DNA of 64,000 bases from Lonicera japonica. Lineage: Eukaryota; Streptophyta; Magnoliopsida; Dipsacales; Caprifoliaceae. Made by a program: the position numbers and the translations under genes. Positions 44,401 through 57,727 of this stretch are shown piece after piece. Position 1 is the stretch's first letter; each line of letters begins with the position of its first letter. Below the pieces are notes generated by a model. That model was not told the origin of the DNA, made no database searches, and saw nothing but the letters and a program-made list of their open reading frames with translations. The DNA is taken from assembly GCA_021464415.1 (NCBI GenBank), contig CM038463.1:3968001-4032000 (forward strand), written 5' to 3'.

Positions 44401-47400
44401 GTATATATCTCATATGATCTATGTGTCTCATAAAAAATAGAAAATAAGTAAAAAATTGAAGCAGTTATACATAGATTGATGTGTTTTGCGAATTATTGTG
44501 GACAACATATTCTATAGCATCTCAAAACCCTGCTCGAAGATTTTTGACTTATCCTAATGGACCTGTAATTTTTTTCTGTTTATTTATATTTATATTGGAT
44601 ATATTCAATAACTAATCACATCTTTAAAATTTGTTTTTGCAGAATAGTGTGTGTGTTATTTATGTGGGAAGATGTTCCAATTTGAATGCATCGGAATGGA
44701 AGGGTTAGGAGGAGAGAAAAACATTTATGGATTACCTTGGCTATACGTATGTTCATTGTTTGGAGGATGATAACCCGTGGTGATCAAGAATTATATTTTT
44801 GTTTTCTTTAGCTTGTTAACATAGTTTATGTTAAAGTAAAAAAATTAGATTTTTTTATGTTATTACTATTAGTTTGTGATATTACTAATTGCAGGCCATT
44901 AATTAAATACAAATTATTAATTATGAATCTCAATTTCTTATATCTAGTCAAAAGTAAATGTTAAATCAGCTTTACAACTAAATTATTATGAAATTTTATA
45001 CATATAATTTTCTCTTAGGAAATAAAAACAATAAAAATGCATTTCTGAACGAAAAAGTCATAATCAAACAGATAACGACGACGTACATATATATAAATTT
45101 GACCATTATAGTTTTAACATTTTTGTAAAGACGATATTATTCCTTAAAAACATTTTTCACATTAACTAAATTGATGGTACAGTCCTAACATACAGCCTAA
45201 GATGCACATAATTTTTTAAACATTTGTTCTTACACTCACACTAAAGCGTCAAATCAACCTTAAATAAGCACACACCCTAATAACACACAATCGAATACAA
45301 CAAACTCTATGCATTCTCTGCTCTTCCAAATTACTTTATCTCTTATTACTTTTGTTTAACATAAAAATCAAATAATTTGAATTTTGATAAAATTTATATA
45401 CTTGTCTGTACATTACTAATTGGCCATCTCACCCCGCCCCATCTAGGGGTACTCACAGTACGGCGGTCAGATTTTTAGACGTTTTCGAATCAGACTGAGA
45501 AATTGGGTTGGTCTATTGTCACATATGAACTTAACTATAATTTGCTAAATAAGTTAATGTCTAAAGGAAGAGCCACGTGGACTTTTGAGGTCTATAAGCC
45601 CATTCCGAAAAATTTGGTGTGTTCAATCAATCGAACAACAATAACAATTTTTTTAGCCTAATATTTAAATGCAATAACATTAAATCAAATAATTTCAATT
45701 AATCAAACTAGATCCACTATAACTGTAAAATTATGTAAAAAAGAAATTCAAGGAAAAACTACTGAGTAATAAATTTGAGAAAATAGTTTATATGCTTTAT
45801 TGGTGATTTAGTCTACCGGGTACACTAGTCCATTTTTTGATCATTTTCAAATTAGACTGATAAATTGGTTTGGACTATTTCACATCTGGTATTGACTATA
45901 ATTTGCCAAAATATGTACGCTAAAATTAGAGTGTGACTGTTTTTTTTTAAATAAAAACCTATTTTTGAAAGTAATATTGAGCCATCTAATTTGGTCTGGT
46001 TTTATTTTTTTCAAATTGGATATTGAACCTAAGTTTTAGTTGTTGAAAACTTTAGACGAAACTATATAGTCGGCTAAAGTTAGAGTGACCATAGTATGTT
46101 GATTTGGGTCGGTCATATGTTATTCTCTTTTACCCAATTGTAACATATTATTTGTTTCACTATGCCGCCTGACACAGATATACCTTAACCCACTTACAAA
46201 CCAGACAAAAGATAACACAATTGTCGATGAAATTTCATAATGTTGTTAAATCATCTTTATAAACATATAATTTTTGTTGGCAATATCTAGATAGTCCTAA
46301 AATTATGTTTAACTATTAATAAAAGAAAATGCATTTTTTACCTACAATTCTTACCGCATATTCTTACAATGTGTATTACATGGGTTGTACTTTGATCATA
46401 TTTTGTGAAAGTACAACACATGTAATTTATGTCTGTAAGAATAAGGGGTCAAATACCGGTATGTGTAGCATTGCTCATTAAGAAAAAAATAGTAATTGGC
46501 CTAACTTGTATTTTAAAGATGTTTCAACAAATAATATTGTTGTACCTATTAATAAAAGAATAGTATCCTGTTACTAAATTAAAATAATACTCCAGTTGAA
46601 TTTTTTGTCGTAAATTAATTGCACCAAATTAAAAGCTAAAATGTCATAATATTTTATCACCACAATTAAGTATAAAATAGTTTAAAACAAAATCAATATA
46701 TCCCTGAAATACTCTTGCAGGTTTAAAACATTCTAAAACCAAATTACAACCTTCCACAAATAAAAATTCAATTCATAATGTCCATAATTAAATACTAAAT
46801 AACATTAAAAAAAATAAAACTTAACAATTTATTTATACCAAAAAAAACAGAGAGTTAGAATATGAAATCACAGCTAGTCACCTACTCTTTGATAGTCAAA
46901 CCAGAGTCCTGTAGGAATGGATTATCATTGAAGATTTGTGGTCTCGTCGATCTTCATCTCCAGACATCAACACATCGTCACTGTTTAGCACTTGCTCCTC
47001 TATTTCGTGTTCATCATCTTCTCCCACGCCATGGATTGTCCACGTGATCTCCAGCATCATTGTTGCCATCTTCGCTATCATCATCGTCGCCGTTTTAATT
47101 TGGTCACACCATCTTTGATCTCATCTCCCTCATCGTGGTTTGTCTCCTCTCCAACGTCCTCGTCATCATGGTTTGGGGAAGTAATGCTTTTTTGGATAGG
47201 TTCCATGTTAATTATTTGTATAAGTTTCAGAGGGCTGATTAATGATAGGGTAATTGCTCTGCAATTAAACTTGTGGTAAATGATTGGTGGTGGAAAAAAT
47301 ATTCCATTTATAACTGTCTCATAAAATCCAAAGGTCGTGAACCTATGAGATTCCTCATGGTCTGCAAAACGGTTTCGTAGTGAACTTAAAAATTACATAT

Positions 47401-48358
47401 GCAACCAAACAGGTAATCAATTCTCTTGTTACTCGTGCCTTATCATTAATTGTTGCTTTGTTTTATCCTCCTAAATTTGCACGTAACTGTTTATTAATTA
47501 TATGTATCATATACTTAAAAATCTATCTTCTTTTTAATAAATTTTATAATTTCGATTAACCTTTGTACACTAGATATATATTCTTAAATATCTGTCTGTA
47601 TATATATATTTGTTAATATTTAATCCAAAAAAAATACTAGTTTATATGTTTAATCTTAATTAAACTTTGTATGCTGGACAGATACTCGTCCCCTGAATAT
47701 CTGTATAATAACTTGTTAATATTTGCTAAAGAAAAAACTAGTTAATATTAAATACACTAAACAGTTTTTCCTCCCAAAAATCATGGTATTTTGATTAACA
47801 GTTTTAACCCCAAAAATGTTTATTATATGTTTAATATTTTTTATATCTATTTACTTATTTGTAACTTAACTTTAATAAAAAAAATACACATAACAGCACC
47901 ACTTTAGGTTGACAAACAGTTACTTAATACATATATGTTAAATGGTCATATAATAATATGCACAAAATTATTATATTTTAAAAAGATTTACCTGTTACAA
48001 GTGATAAAATTGTGTTTGATATTGTTAATGCATGTAGCTTAACTATTTAAGAGTGTTTTTTGTTTGTTTAAATTCTGATTTTACTAATTATTTTTTATTG
48101 TAGTTATGCTATATTTAATTCTTCCAGAATCTAATTTGAATTAAGGAAAAAGAAAAAAAGTCAAATTGCCATCTTTTCCTTACGTAAATGTAGCAATTAG
48201 ATTATTTGATTGAGAAGGGTAGTTTGGGCATGAGATAACTGCATTTATGGATACTTTCATTATATATATGGCAAGAGGGACTAACTACTAATTTCAATAT
48301 CCTAGTAGTCCTTAGTACTAATTAAGATGGTAAATAGGGGCCTAATACTAATTGCCCC
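44401..48358. other. Non-genic DNA in the right part of the 9-kb insertion
   Basis: AT-rich. Two diverged copies of an approximately 90-bp segment lie near 45465-45550 and 45825-45910 (shared ..CAGACTGA.AAATTGG and TATAATTTGC). 46860-47280 is GC-richer and, on the minus strand, is Asp/Glu-rich in more than one frame, with stops. It may be the remnant of an acidic coding region, such as the N terminus of a Mutator-type transposase, but that is a weak guess. 47570-47720 again carries the ATATCTGT word. Confidence 0.4.
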
Positions 48359-48540
48359 TAATATATTAAATAACATTCATTTCCTTTCTTTTTTCTATCC
48401 AAACAAGATTTATTTTCATTACATCCTTAAATATCTAAACAACAATAAAATTAAACTTATTCATTTCCATTATATTATATTCATTTCCCTTCTAATTAAC
48501 TATTTCCTTTATATCCCTTCCCTTCAATCCAAACGGACTG
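48359..48540 (+). mobile_element. Right half of a Tourist-like MITE (family of 56355-56793)
   Basis: Starts TAATATATTAAAT, passes through TCTTTTTTCTATCCAAACAA and AACAATAAAATTAAA, and ends TTCAATCCAAACGGACTG, followed by TAA at 48541. It resumes the intact copy only about 5 bp after the point where the half at 39102-39329 stops. Confidence 0.75.
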
Positions 48541-49650
48541 TAAGTTAACATATGGATCAAATTAGTAATTGAAGTTATATAAATGGATTGAATTTGAATT
48601 GCATTGTTTGTTCAAAAAATAAAATCCTAATAATTATTCTAAAACATATTTTATTTGGTTAAGTTAATTATCATTGTGGCATAAAAGCAATACCGATTGT
48701 TACATAATTAAAGTTTTTCAATATAATACACTCCAAATATAGTAATGATGGAAATGGAGTGGCTTCCTCATGCCCACTACAATTCGAACCATGAGAACCC
48801 TTGTTACCTTCTCTTTTTCTCCTTATGATTGAGCACCGGGTGTATCCATATATTACTTGTATCATATACTATATATATACCGTGACGACCCGACCTGATT
48901 GGGTCCGAAAATACAATAAAAATAAAGTTCAACTTCATTTTATTACCGAAGTAATTTATAAAAAATACAATTTATAAATCTCTCCACTATATATACAAAT
49001 TAAAATACAACACTCTCTCCTAATATTCAAAAATGAATAATCCAAACTAAATGTGCTGGACCCATTAGTCAAATCTGACTCCTCCTCGAGTCATCTGTGC
49101 CAAGAAAAATAAAAGGGGAAGTACAACATACAAGAATGAAAGTATTGCAATTGAATATTTTATCAACTATAAAAATTTGACAATACCATCAATCAACTCT
49201 ACAATTTCAACAAATCAGTACCCCCGCTTCATACACCAATCTTTCTTGATAACATGTTAAAAAACTACCTGCCTCACCCACCTCACCACATCGAAACTTC
49301 TTGCTAAGCTTTCATTCAAAAAGAATATATATACCAATGTACCAATTAGTTCAACAACAATGTTAGCGAATAAACTTAACTATGCACCAATTAGTTCAAC
49401 AACAATTTAGCCAACAACATATCATTTAATACCAATCAATGAGGCAAATAATATATACTTAACTCAATCAACGCAATAAATTCAAAAAGAATACAACGCA
49501 AATAATAACAATTGAATAACTCTAAAAATTTAAATGCATGTTAAATACAACTTCTTATCTCAAAATTAGCATCATAAATACCACCAAATGCTACCATAAC
49601 ATATTAAAAGCCACCACCATCCTCAAATACTCACAGCCATCTCACTGTCT
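48541..49650. other. Intergenic DNA, possible LTR or other repeat end at 48880
   Basis: CCGTGACGACCCGACCTGAT at 48880 is GC-rich against its surroundings and looks like the start of a repeat, but I could not find a matching end. No gene is seen. Confidence 0.35.
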
Positions 49651-49658
49651 TTAATAAA

Positions 49659-51470
49659 GAGTGGTGTTATTTCCACCCCAATATATACTTGGTATCACTC
49701 TCACTCTCATTACCACTCCCACCAACTCTATTTTACTCATCAACACTCACACTACTTTCTTTACCACTCCCATTTTAATATACATAGATTAATGATTAAT
49801 TATCATTAACTATTAATCATTAATCTTTCTCCTCCTCCTTCTTATTAATAATGGTTTCTAAAATTTTACATTCATTTACCCTTAATTCAACATAAACTAA
49901 TTATAATTAATAATTAATTCTTCTTCTTCTTCTCAATAATGGTTTTTAAATTTTTACATCCATCTACCCTTAATTAATGCAACACAAAGAAATTATAAGT
50001 TATAGGGAATGGTAGAGAAGAAAGAATTGAAGGTTCTTATTCATTTTGTTTTCTTAACACGTTGGAGAGTTAATAAAATTATTCAACAATTGACTCAATT
50101 TTTTTGTGACTGTTTTTTTTGTTCAACACTGATATTTGTTGAAGACGAAGCAAAAAGGGTTTAGAGAGAGAAAGTCTAGAGCGAAAAACTACACTATTTT
50201 GGCAAATGTCGGTTCCCTATGACCGAAGTTCATCAAACTCCTCGGTCCCTTACAACCGATGCCTCTTTGTATCATATTTTAGCTCTCAGTACCTTACATC
50301 GGTCTCTAACAATCGAGTGTTGAGAATAATTTCGGTTCCTTATGATCGAGTTCATCCACTTCCTCGGTCCCTCATAATCGAGGTATTTTGGACTATATTT
50401 TTAACTTTCGGGACTTTACATCGATCTCTAACAACCGAGTATTTTTGATAATTTCGGTTTCTTAGGACCGAAATTCATCAAATTGCTCGGTCTCCTAGGA
50501 CCGAAGTTGTCTGGAATATAATCAAATTACTTAAAGAAATCAAATTTAATAAAAAAAATTGGATAATGGTCGGTTCTATGTGATCGAATTTAATCAAGTT
50601 ACTACAAATTGTTGTCATTCGTATACAAAAAAATTACATCCTTAGAATTTCATGAAAAACAAAAAATTACATCGTTCGAACTTTGAATTTGGAGGCTCTA
50701 ATTCAATTATATGCTCGTTAAATATGTGAACACATTTTGAATTTTGGGATATTCATGTACATAAAAAAATTTAGTAAATTTTCACTTAACTAATATATAG
50801 CTGATATGTATCAATACCTCAGTTCCTAAGGACTAAGGTATTTGGATAATAACATAAGCCTTTAGAATTTTTTTCACTACCTCAACCCCTAAGAGATATC
50901 ATTCTCCTTCACATCTTCATATAACACATTCGATCACTGAAAATCGAATAAGTGCTTTAATTTCAGTTTTTCGTAACCGAGGTAACCTGTTCTGATGCTC
51001 TAATTTGTTTTGTTGGTACAATTTTTTTTTATATTAACTAAAGAAAATAAACATTAAACATAATAAAAACAAACATATCTCTCAGTCATTAGGTTTTTCT
51101 ACCTTGATAATCCTTAATTCGCTCTTCTCTACCATTCTCTACAACTTAAGGTTTTTTTTGTGTTACATCAGTGAAGATATTGTGTGTTTTTGTGAGTTAC
51201 TTTTGGACTTTTGAAATGAATTGAATGAGATAGAATTGGTTAATTAGATCTGAATTTTTGTTAATTATTAACAATTGAGTAAAAATCATAGAGAATAAGA
51301 AGAAGAAGAAAAGGAAGAGGAAGAAAAAGATAATGATAAATAGTAATTAATGTTAATGAGTGATTAGTTGGTTGAAAATGATTAATTGGGTGGGATGAAA
51401 ATAAAAGTTTAAACTTTTTTTTTAGTAAGAGTAAAAGCAAGAAGTTTGTGGGGTGACAATAATACCACCA
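49659..51470. mobile_element. Non-autonomous inverted-repeat DNA element, 1.8 kb
   Basis: Left end GAGTGGTGTTATTTCCACCCC in part matches the right end in reverse, TGGTGGTATTATTGTCACCCC in part. The direct duplication TTAATAAA lies at 49651-49658 and 51471-51478. Subterminal regions are pyrimidine-rich at left (TCTTTCTCCTCC) and purine-rich at right. A 130-bp block is duplicated at about 49825-49980. At 50205-50510 several CGGT(T/C)CCTTATGA(C/T)CGA-type units recur. No transposase is present. Confidence 0.65.
50205..50510. repeat. Imperfect repeats with CGGTTCCTTA(T/G)GACCGA units
   Basis: At least six units read CGGT(T/C)(C/T)C(T/C)..GA(C/T)CGA, partly self-complementary and spaced 40-60 bp. 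They resemble the palindromic blocks at 26328-26510 and 57728-57915. Confidence 0.55.
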
Positions 51471-51523
51471 TTAATAAAATTCCCATTTGCTCAAAAAATC
51501 TAGTGCCTATTTCTATACTTTAA

Positions 51524-52004
51524 GGCCTCGTTTGATTAAGGTATTAGGGTCAGTGGGATTAATAATACCAGTATTAATAGTACTAGACTATTAATCATGG
51601 TATTAATTTAATACAAATGCCCTGTTTGATTCATGCAATATTAATATTGGGATATCTCATGCTGATGTTAATATCATCATTTTTGATTATGTAATTTGTA
51701 TACGGGATTATAGTTTGGAATAACAAAATTAAAAAAAAAAATTAATTTTTTAATTTTTTTAAATTTTAAAATAATAATAATATAGTAATAGTAGTGACAT
51801 TTTTGAAAATATATAATTCATTTTTCTTAATTCTGAAAAAACAATACCACCTCCCCCTAGTTTAAATTATACCACAAAAAGTAGTATTAAGTTAGTACCG
51901 GTATTAGTAATCACAGCACATTTGTACGAATCAAACAATATATTATAAAAAAAATAATATTAATAATATCATTCCACTTTTTAATTTCCGAATCAAACAA
52001 AGCC
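51524..52004. mobile_element. Tourist-like MITE
   Basis: Ends GGCCTCGTTTGATTAAGG and, in reverse, GGCTTTGTTTGATTCGG; TAA at 51521-51523 and 52005-52007. Long subterminal TTAATA-type palindromes, no frame. Confidence 0.85.
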
Positions 52005-52007
52005 TAA

Positions 52008-54368
52008 CTTCATCAACCCAAAGTCGCACTAACAAACAAATAAACAAGAAGTGGGCCAATTAAAACCATTGGTTGCCGCGAATCTTTGTAAAATTACTAA
52101 CCCATTTTTGTTACTCAAATTTTCTACAACTCCACCTTAAGCACGTGGCCCCACTGCCAACTACATATAAATATATATATATATATATATATCAACATAC
52201 AAAAATAATGCAGGATGTCACGTATACGCGCTACATATTTCATGGAAAGCAAACCAAAATTAGCTTTGTAATATGTTGGTGTTCTTCTTGACTTTTTGTT
52301 ATTGTAATAAGAAATTTTGAATTTAATTCATATGAGTATAGTTATTGAATCATTTATTATGTTCATCTTTTATTATGGTAGCTATAGAACCAAAGCTTCT
52401 ATTAAAAAAAAAGAAAAAAAATATCGTACTAGAGAGTTACGGTTTACATATAAAAATTGGACTTTTAATATAATTTATAAGAGTTTTGAGTATATGTTTC
52501 TCTCATACATATATATACACATAGATTTTGATTTTTCACAAGGTACTTTTACATTACATTAAATGAAAGACTAATCTCTATTTATAGATGTAATTTGTCA
52601 CTGGTTACAATAATTTTATATTTACTAAAATTTAAACTCAAATATACACGAATCATTAGCTTCAACATCCCTCTCGAATATATATATATATATATATCGG
52701 TTCAAATAAGAATAGCCAGGAATTGTTAAGATAAGTCATGAAAGCAAAAGGTTTATGTGAACTTTATTCTTGTCATTTCAAGCGCTTTGTGATTTTTAGG
52801 CACACCCCACACCATTTACATTTCTTTGATTAAAGTGAAGCTAGTCAAAAAATGCCAAAATGTCACAAACATCTCTTCTAACACATTTTTTTCAATGGGT
52901 TTCAAATTAGAGAGAATCCACACTTTTATCATAAAGTTTCTAGAGCCTTCAAAATAAGTGTGCATAGATATGAGTTTGTGTAATGATTACTTTATTTTAT
53001 TTTTGTCTTACATAATGTAATTTTTAAATAGGTTTTTTTTTTGAATTTATCCCTTATTTATAACTAGGTATTGCCCATTAAATACAAATAAAGAGACCCC
53101 ATGTTTGAATTGTACATGTCAAATTCACTAAATTCACATAATAAACTATTATAGATAAGAATGACATTAGGTGGGGCTTACGGTTTTTTTTGCTAAATCT
53201 TGAATTGTAAATGAAAAAGCATATTAATTTGAGTATAAAATGGTTAGCTTGAGTAATAAAATGGTAGACATCGCTACAGAAAATTAACAAAACTCATATA
53301 CATGAACCGGGGGAGGGGGGTTCGCAGGCGATAAAAATCAAACAAAATAATATTATACAGGAATATCAAAAAAGTATAAAACTCACATGCATGCATGAAA
53401 ACTTTTTTATTCCTATTCATACTGACTATAAAATGAATATTCAACACACATAAAGGAAAAAATTCAAAAGCATATACACTATTCTTAACCTAGGCTGCCA
53501 CTAAAATAAAACAAATAATTATCGGATCCTCAACTAAATATACATATTATAAAATAAAGCTGTGATCTCCAACTAAATGAGTTAATAATTACTAATAAAA
53601 AATAAGCACTCATATATACATTATTCAATTGAGTTACATAAACCCATATATATATACCTTCTTAAAAAAAAAAAAAGTAAACCATAAAATATTACATTTT
53701 TCAAAAGGGTAAACAACAAAAAGAGTAGAAAATCTCAAGTATTTTGATGGGTGTTTAGCCATGAAAATTTTAAGAAAGAGAGAATATATATATATATGGT
53801 GAGAGAGAGAGTGTGTTCTTATATATAAAAAAATTGTGAGGGAAAAAAGTGAGAAAATTTTGAAATTTGAAAATCTCAAATCTCAAATTTTATATTTTTA
53901 TTATTATATTAAGGTGAAAAAAGACAATAAAAAAGTATTATGTAATTGGGTAATTTGATATCTTAAAAACACATCTAAAGGGTTTACATTTCTTTTTGGT
54001 TTGTAAACAAATTTTGACCATTAGTTAATAATAACAAAAGTGGATTATAATAGTTTTCTATAATTTTGACCATTTGTCTTACACGTAACTTTACATCTAA
54101 AAATCTAAATATACAAACTCTTATATGGTATTTTATTTTAAATTTAATGTATTTTGAATTTCATAAAAATAGATAGAGAAAAAAGATAAGAGATTAAAAT
54201 TGGTGGAATAAGAGGGATAAAAAGTTATTGACTTTCTTGATTTGATGGGTTGAAAATACATCTAATAGTCCAAATTTTTTCTTCTTTTTTGCAAATTAAT
54301 GTGGACCATTGATTAGATAATTTAGTGATGTGATAATTCTTTCCCTTATAATATAGATATGTAATAAT
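52008..54368. other. AT-rich intergenic DNA without visible gene
   Basis: TA microsatellites at about 52163-52190, 52678-52697 and 53785-53797. The frames at 52073-52562, 53078-53290 and 53634-53879 are short, low-complexity and unrecognised. Confidence 0.45.
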
Positions 54369-54445
54369 GGATTTTTAATATTGTCCAAAAATTTAATAGA
54401 CCGACCATTTTGCCCTTGAAACTATTCATTATCTTCTAAAAAAAT

Positions 54446-56296
54446 GGTGATTTTAAATGCACCCACTAGATTAGGCTTTTCACCCCATTGATTTTTGAAA
54501 AAATCTTTCAACTCACTCCCTAGGTGGGGTGAGTTTATTAGAAGTAACACCTCTATAAAAATGAACATTTAGTGACGAATAATTTGCCATTACTTTTCAA
54601 AAAAATTTAATTACATAGAATTCATTAGATTATGAATGGAATTTACATGGAAATTAATGCTAAGCAAGTAAATGTTGAAAACTAAATTTCTTGGAAAATA
54701 TTATTTTAACTGACTATCTTCAGTACCTGTAAAACAAATTATGTGAGAAGCCATGAGAATTGATTTTTTCATAGTTTCAAGGAAAAAATGGCCACTGGGG
54801 GCTCTCTATAATTTGTTTTCCTAGAAAAAAAATGTTCATGTGTCGAATAATTTTGTCTTTAATATAAAAAAAATCAATAATAAAAAACTTATCACAATAT
54901 GCATGGAATTACTACATAAATGATTTATAAATGCCTAAAAATCAATATCTTATAAAATGTCATTTCAACTGGGTTTTGCTTTTTCATTCCCTGAAATACA
55001 AATTTCGTGGGGAGTCATGAGAATCGATTTTTCATCTTTTTAAAGAAAAAATGGCCATATGAGGACTCCGTAGAAGTCGTTTTCCTATGGAAAATAAAAT
55101 GGTAATCAAGCAACATCAAAAGTTAGAAATTGGGTAGAAAGTGACCATTTTTCACGAAAAATAAACCCTATAAAACAAACTTTTGGCCAAAAATAGTTTT
55201 GCATAACAAAAAGAGCATTATATATTTCAATCATGTTATGATTGATTTAAAATTACATATAAAATGTAATAACAAAGTCAAAATAATAACATTTTCTTAT
55301 AATTTAACCCAATCGAAATTCCAAGATAGTAAAAAATCCTAATTATTTTAAAATTTGAAATAATATATGATCCATAATGCTAATAAAAATCTCACTTCTA
55401 ATACATGTTCGAACTTAAAACAAAATTAAAGAAGGTTAGTACTTCCAAAAAAAATAGAAGATGAACCACGTGGACCAATTAGGCTGAAGGCTAATGAGAA
55501 TTAGCAATGAAAGGCACAAAATTTTCCAATAGAGAATCCGAAAAAGATATACAGGAGTTTGAAATTTGAATGTTCCATTAAACATTAATGGTTGTATATA
55601 TATATTATTCAGCTTGACTTACATTCCATGGTGTGCTTTTCAAGTACATTAAATTACTCCACACCTCAAATATCTTATGCTTACTTGATGAACCAAAGTT
55701 AATTCAAGTATTTAAAAGTTTATTTCACAAAGTTTGAGCCTTTTTTTGTCAATTCTAAATTTCTAATGCTTTGCTGCAGATTGTTCAAGCATTACTAAGC
55801 CACAAGGGAATCAGCCATAAAAAATCTATCAATAATTCAGGCAAAACAGCACTCGGCACAGCCAAAAAAACTGGCCAATAGAAAATTTCATTCTTACTAA
55901 AAGAACACAAAATCTAAAGTGCTAAATCACAGATGTTCCCCAAAACATAGAACCGAGTATGGATGATTTTAAATGCACTTTATCAAAACAAATAAAATTA
56001 ATAAAGAAAATTTACATACTTTTGAAGTGGGAGACAAAATCATATTCTTCAATCTTCTTCCAATTAGTTTCGCTGCAAATGGAGAAAATAATTAGAGAAG
56101 AAGGGGTTGAAAGAATAAGAGAAGAATAAGAGAAGAAAGGGTTTTATCACGCTCAGGTAATAGCAGCAATAGCGTGGAATTTTTTGGTGGGGTGAGTTTA
56201 TAGATCTCAATTAAATTATTTTAGTTTAAAATTATTTAATATAAAAATTTTAAATGGGATGAAAAGTCTAATCTAGTGGGTGTATTTAAAATCACC
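54446..56296. mobile_element. Non-autonomous Mutator-like element (1851 bp)
   Basis: Ends GGTGATTTTAAATGCACCCA and, in reverse, GGTGATTTTAAATACACCCA, with similarity for at least 43 bp. The 9-bp direct duplication TAAAAAAAT lies at 54437-54445 and 56297-56305. Inside, an approximately 280-bp segment containing AAAAAATGGCCA and TTTTCCTA is duplicated (about 54720-54830 and 54990-55110). No transposase frame remains. Confidence 0.85.
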
Positions 56297-56354
56297 TAAA
56301 AAAATCATAACCCTTTTTTCTCTCTTTAGAATTAGAGCAAACCCACCCCTCTAA

Positions 56355-56793
56355 CAGTCTGTTTGGATTGAGGGAATGAGGAGGAAATGAAAGGAAAAGA
56401 GGAGGAAGGATTATATTTCACTTGTTTGGATAGATTTATAAAAGGGAGTGTAGAGGAAATAGAGGGTTTGGGAGGGAATGCTAATCCCTTCTATTCCTTT
56501 ATTTTGTTTCCTTCCAATATTGGGAGGATTGAGAGGGAAAGGAAAAAATTTTAATGATATTTTTGCGTTATTCCAAATTTAACCATAATTTATTAATAAT
56601 ATATTAAATCACATTCCTTTCATTTCTCTTCTTTTTTCTATCCAAACAAAATTTATTTTCATTCCATTCTTTTCCATCATAAGCTATCCAAATAACAATA
56701 AAATTAAATCCATTCATTTTCATTCTATTCCATTCTTTCTTCTCTTAATTAACTATTTCCTTTCCGTCCATCCCATTCGATCTAAACGGGCAG
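56355..56793 (+). mobile_element. Intact Tourist-like MITE
   Basis: Starts CAGTCTGTTTGGATTGAGGG and ends CGATCTAAACGGGCAG, with TAA on each side (56352-56354 and 56794-56796). Purine-rich left half and pyrimidine-rich right half. It is the full-length reference for the two halves at 39102-39329 and 48359-48540. Confidence 0.8.
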
Positions 56794-57044
56794 TAAAACT
56801 CAATCCCTCTTCTTAAATAATCTCTCTCATCTTCACCGAAAACTTTCGGTGACCACCCCACCTTAACCGAGATACACCCTACATCTTTCTTCCCCTTTCT
56901 TCCACGACATCTCTCTCCCCCTTTCTCTCTCTATCTCTATTTACAATACACAACCATGGGGAGGAGAGAGAAATGATACTTATGTATGTACACACATATT
57001 ACATATACAGAGAGGATGACAATTGTGTTTATAAACAAACCCAC

Positions 57045-57325
57045 TTTGATGTCCAATTTCTAAATTCAAAATTATTTCTATCAATAAACCAATTTTGATA
57101 CATATTTTTTGAACCCAAAATCATTTTCATCAATAAACCAATTTTAATATCCAATTTTCAAATCTAAAATAGTTTCTATCAATAAACCCATTTTCACATA
57201 TGCTTTCCAAATCCAAAATCCTTTCTATCAATAAGCTCATTTTAATACCTTATTTTCGAATCCAAAGTCATTTTCATCAATAAATCCATTTTGATACCCA
57301 ATTTTCGAATCCAAAATCGTTTGTG
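57045..57325. repeat. Tandem repeat, period about 57 bp, about five copies
   Basis: Each unit contains TCAATAAACC(A/C)ATTTTGATA, a CAATTTTCGAATC block and CAAAATC(A/G)TTT. It lies within the outer element at 54369-57592. Confidence 0.75.
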
Positions 57326-57727
57326 AGAGAGGATGATTTGTTGCAAGTTTAAAATTAGATAAAGAATGGAAGAAAAAAGAATATGAGAGGTAGATGAGAG
57401 AGAAGATGGGAGAGGAGAGTGAAAGGAAGTGGTGGCGGCGGTTTACTGATGGCGGAAAAAAGAAAGAAGGATTAGGCTGTTTTTTTTAGAAGATGATGAA
57501 TAGTTCCGGAGGCAAAATGGTCGGCTGACTAAACTCTTGGATTGTTAGAGGACTATTAAATTTTGGGATAGTAAAAAGTCAAAAGATTGTCAAAATAGGG
57601 AGTATTTTTAATTTTGTATTATAAATATGGGACAAATTTTAAAAAGTCTTTAAATTGAGAGATTTGTTTTATGAAAAATTTAGGACGGTGATATTTACAT
57701 TATACACAACATTTGATAATGCTTTCA

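Larger units (their letters stand above)
54369..57592. mobile_element. Outer inverted-repeat element interrupted by two younger insertions
   Basis: The left arm (about 54369-54445) carries AAAATTTAATAG and CCGACCATTTTGCC and then ACTATTCATTATCTTCTAAAAAA; the right arm (about 57480-57592) carries the same words in reverse complement. Without the MULE-type element (54446-56296) and the Tourist MITE (56355-56793), the original element would be about 0.9 kb. Exact ends and target duplication are not clear. Confidence 0.6.

Noticed and set aside
48336..48362. Possible Helitron 3' end (AGGGGC...GCCCCT hairpin followed by CTAA and T)
   Set aside because: The hairpin is not separated from CTAA by the usual spacer, and the other border of the block (39330) does not start with TC after an A.
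50206..50448. Open frame of 80 residues with repeated SVPYDR
   Set aside because: The peptide repeat only reflects the CGGTTCCTTATGACCGA units of a repeat.
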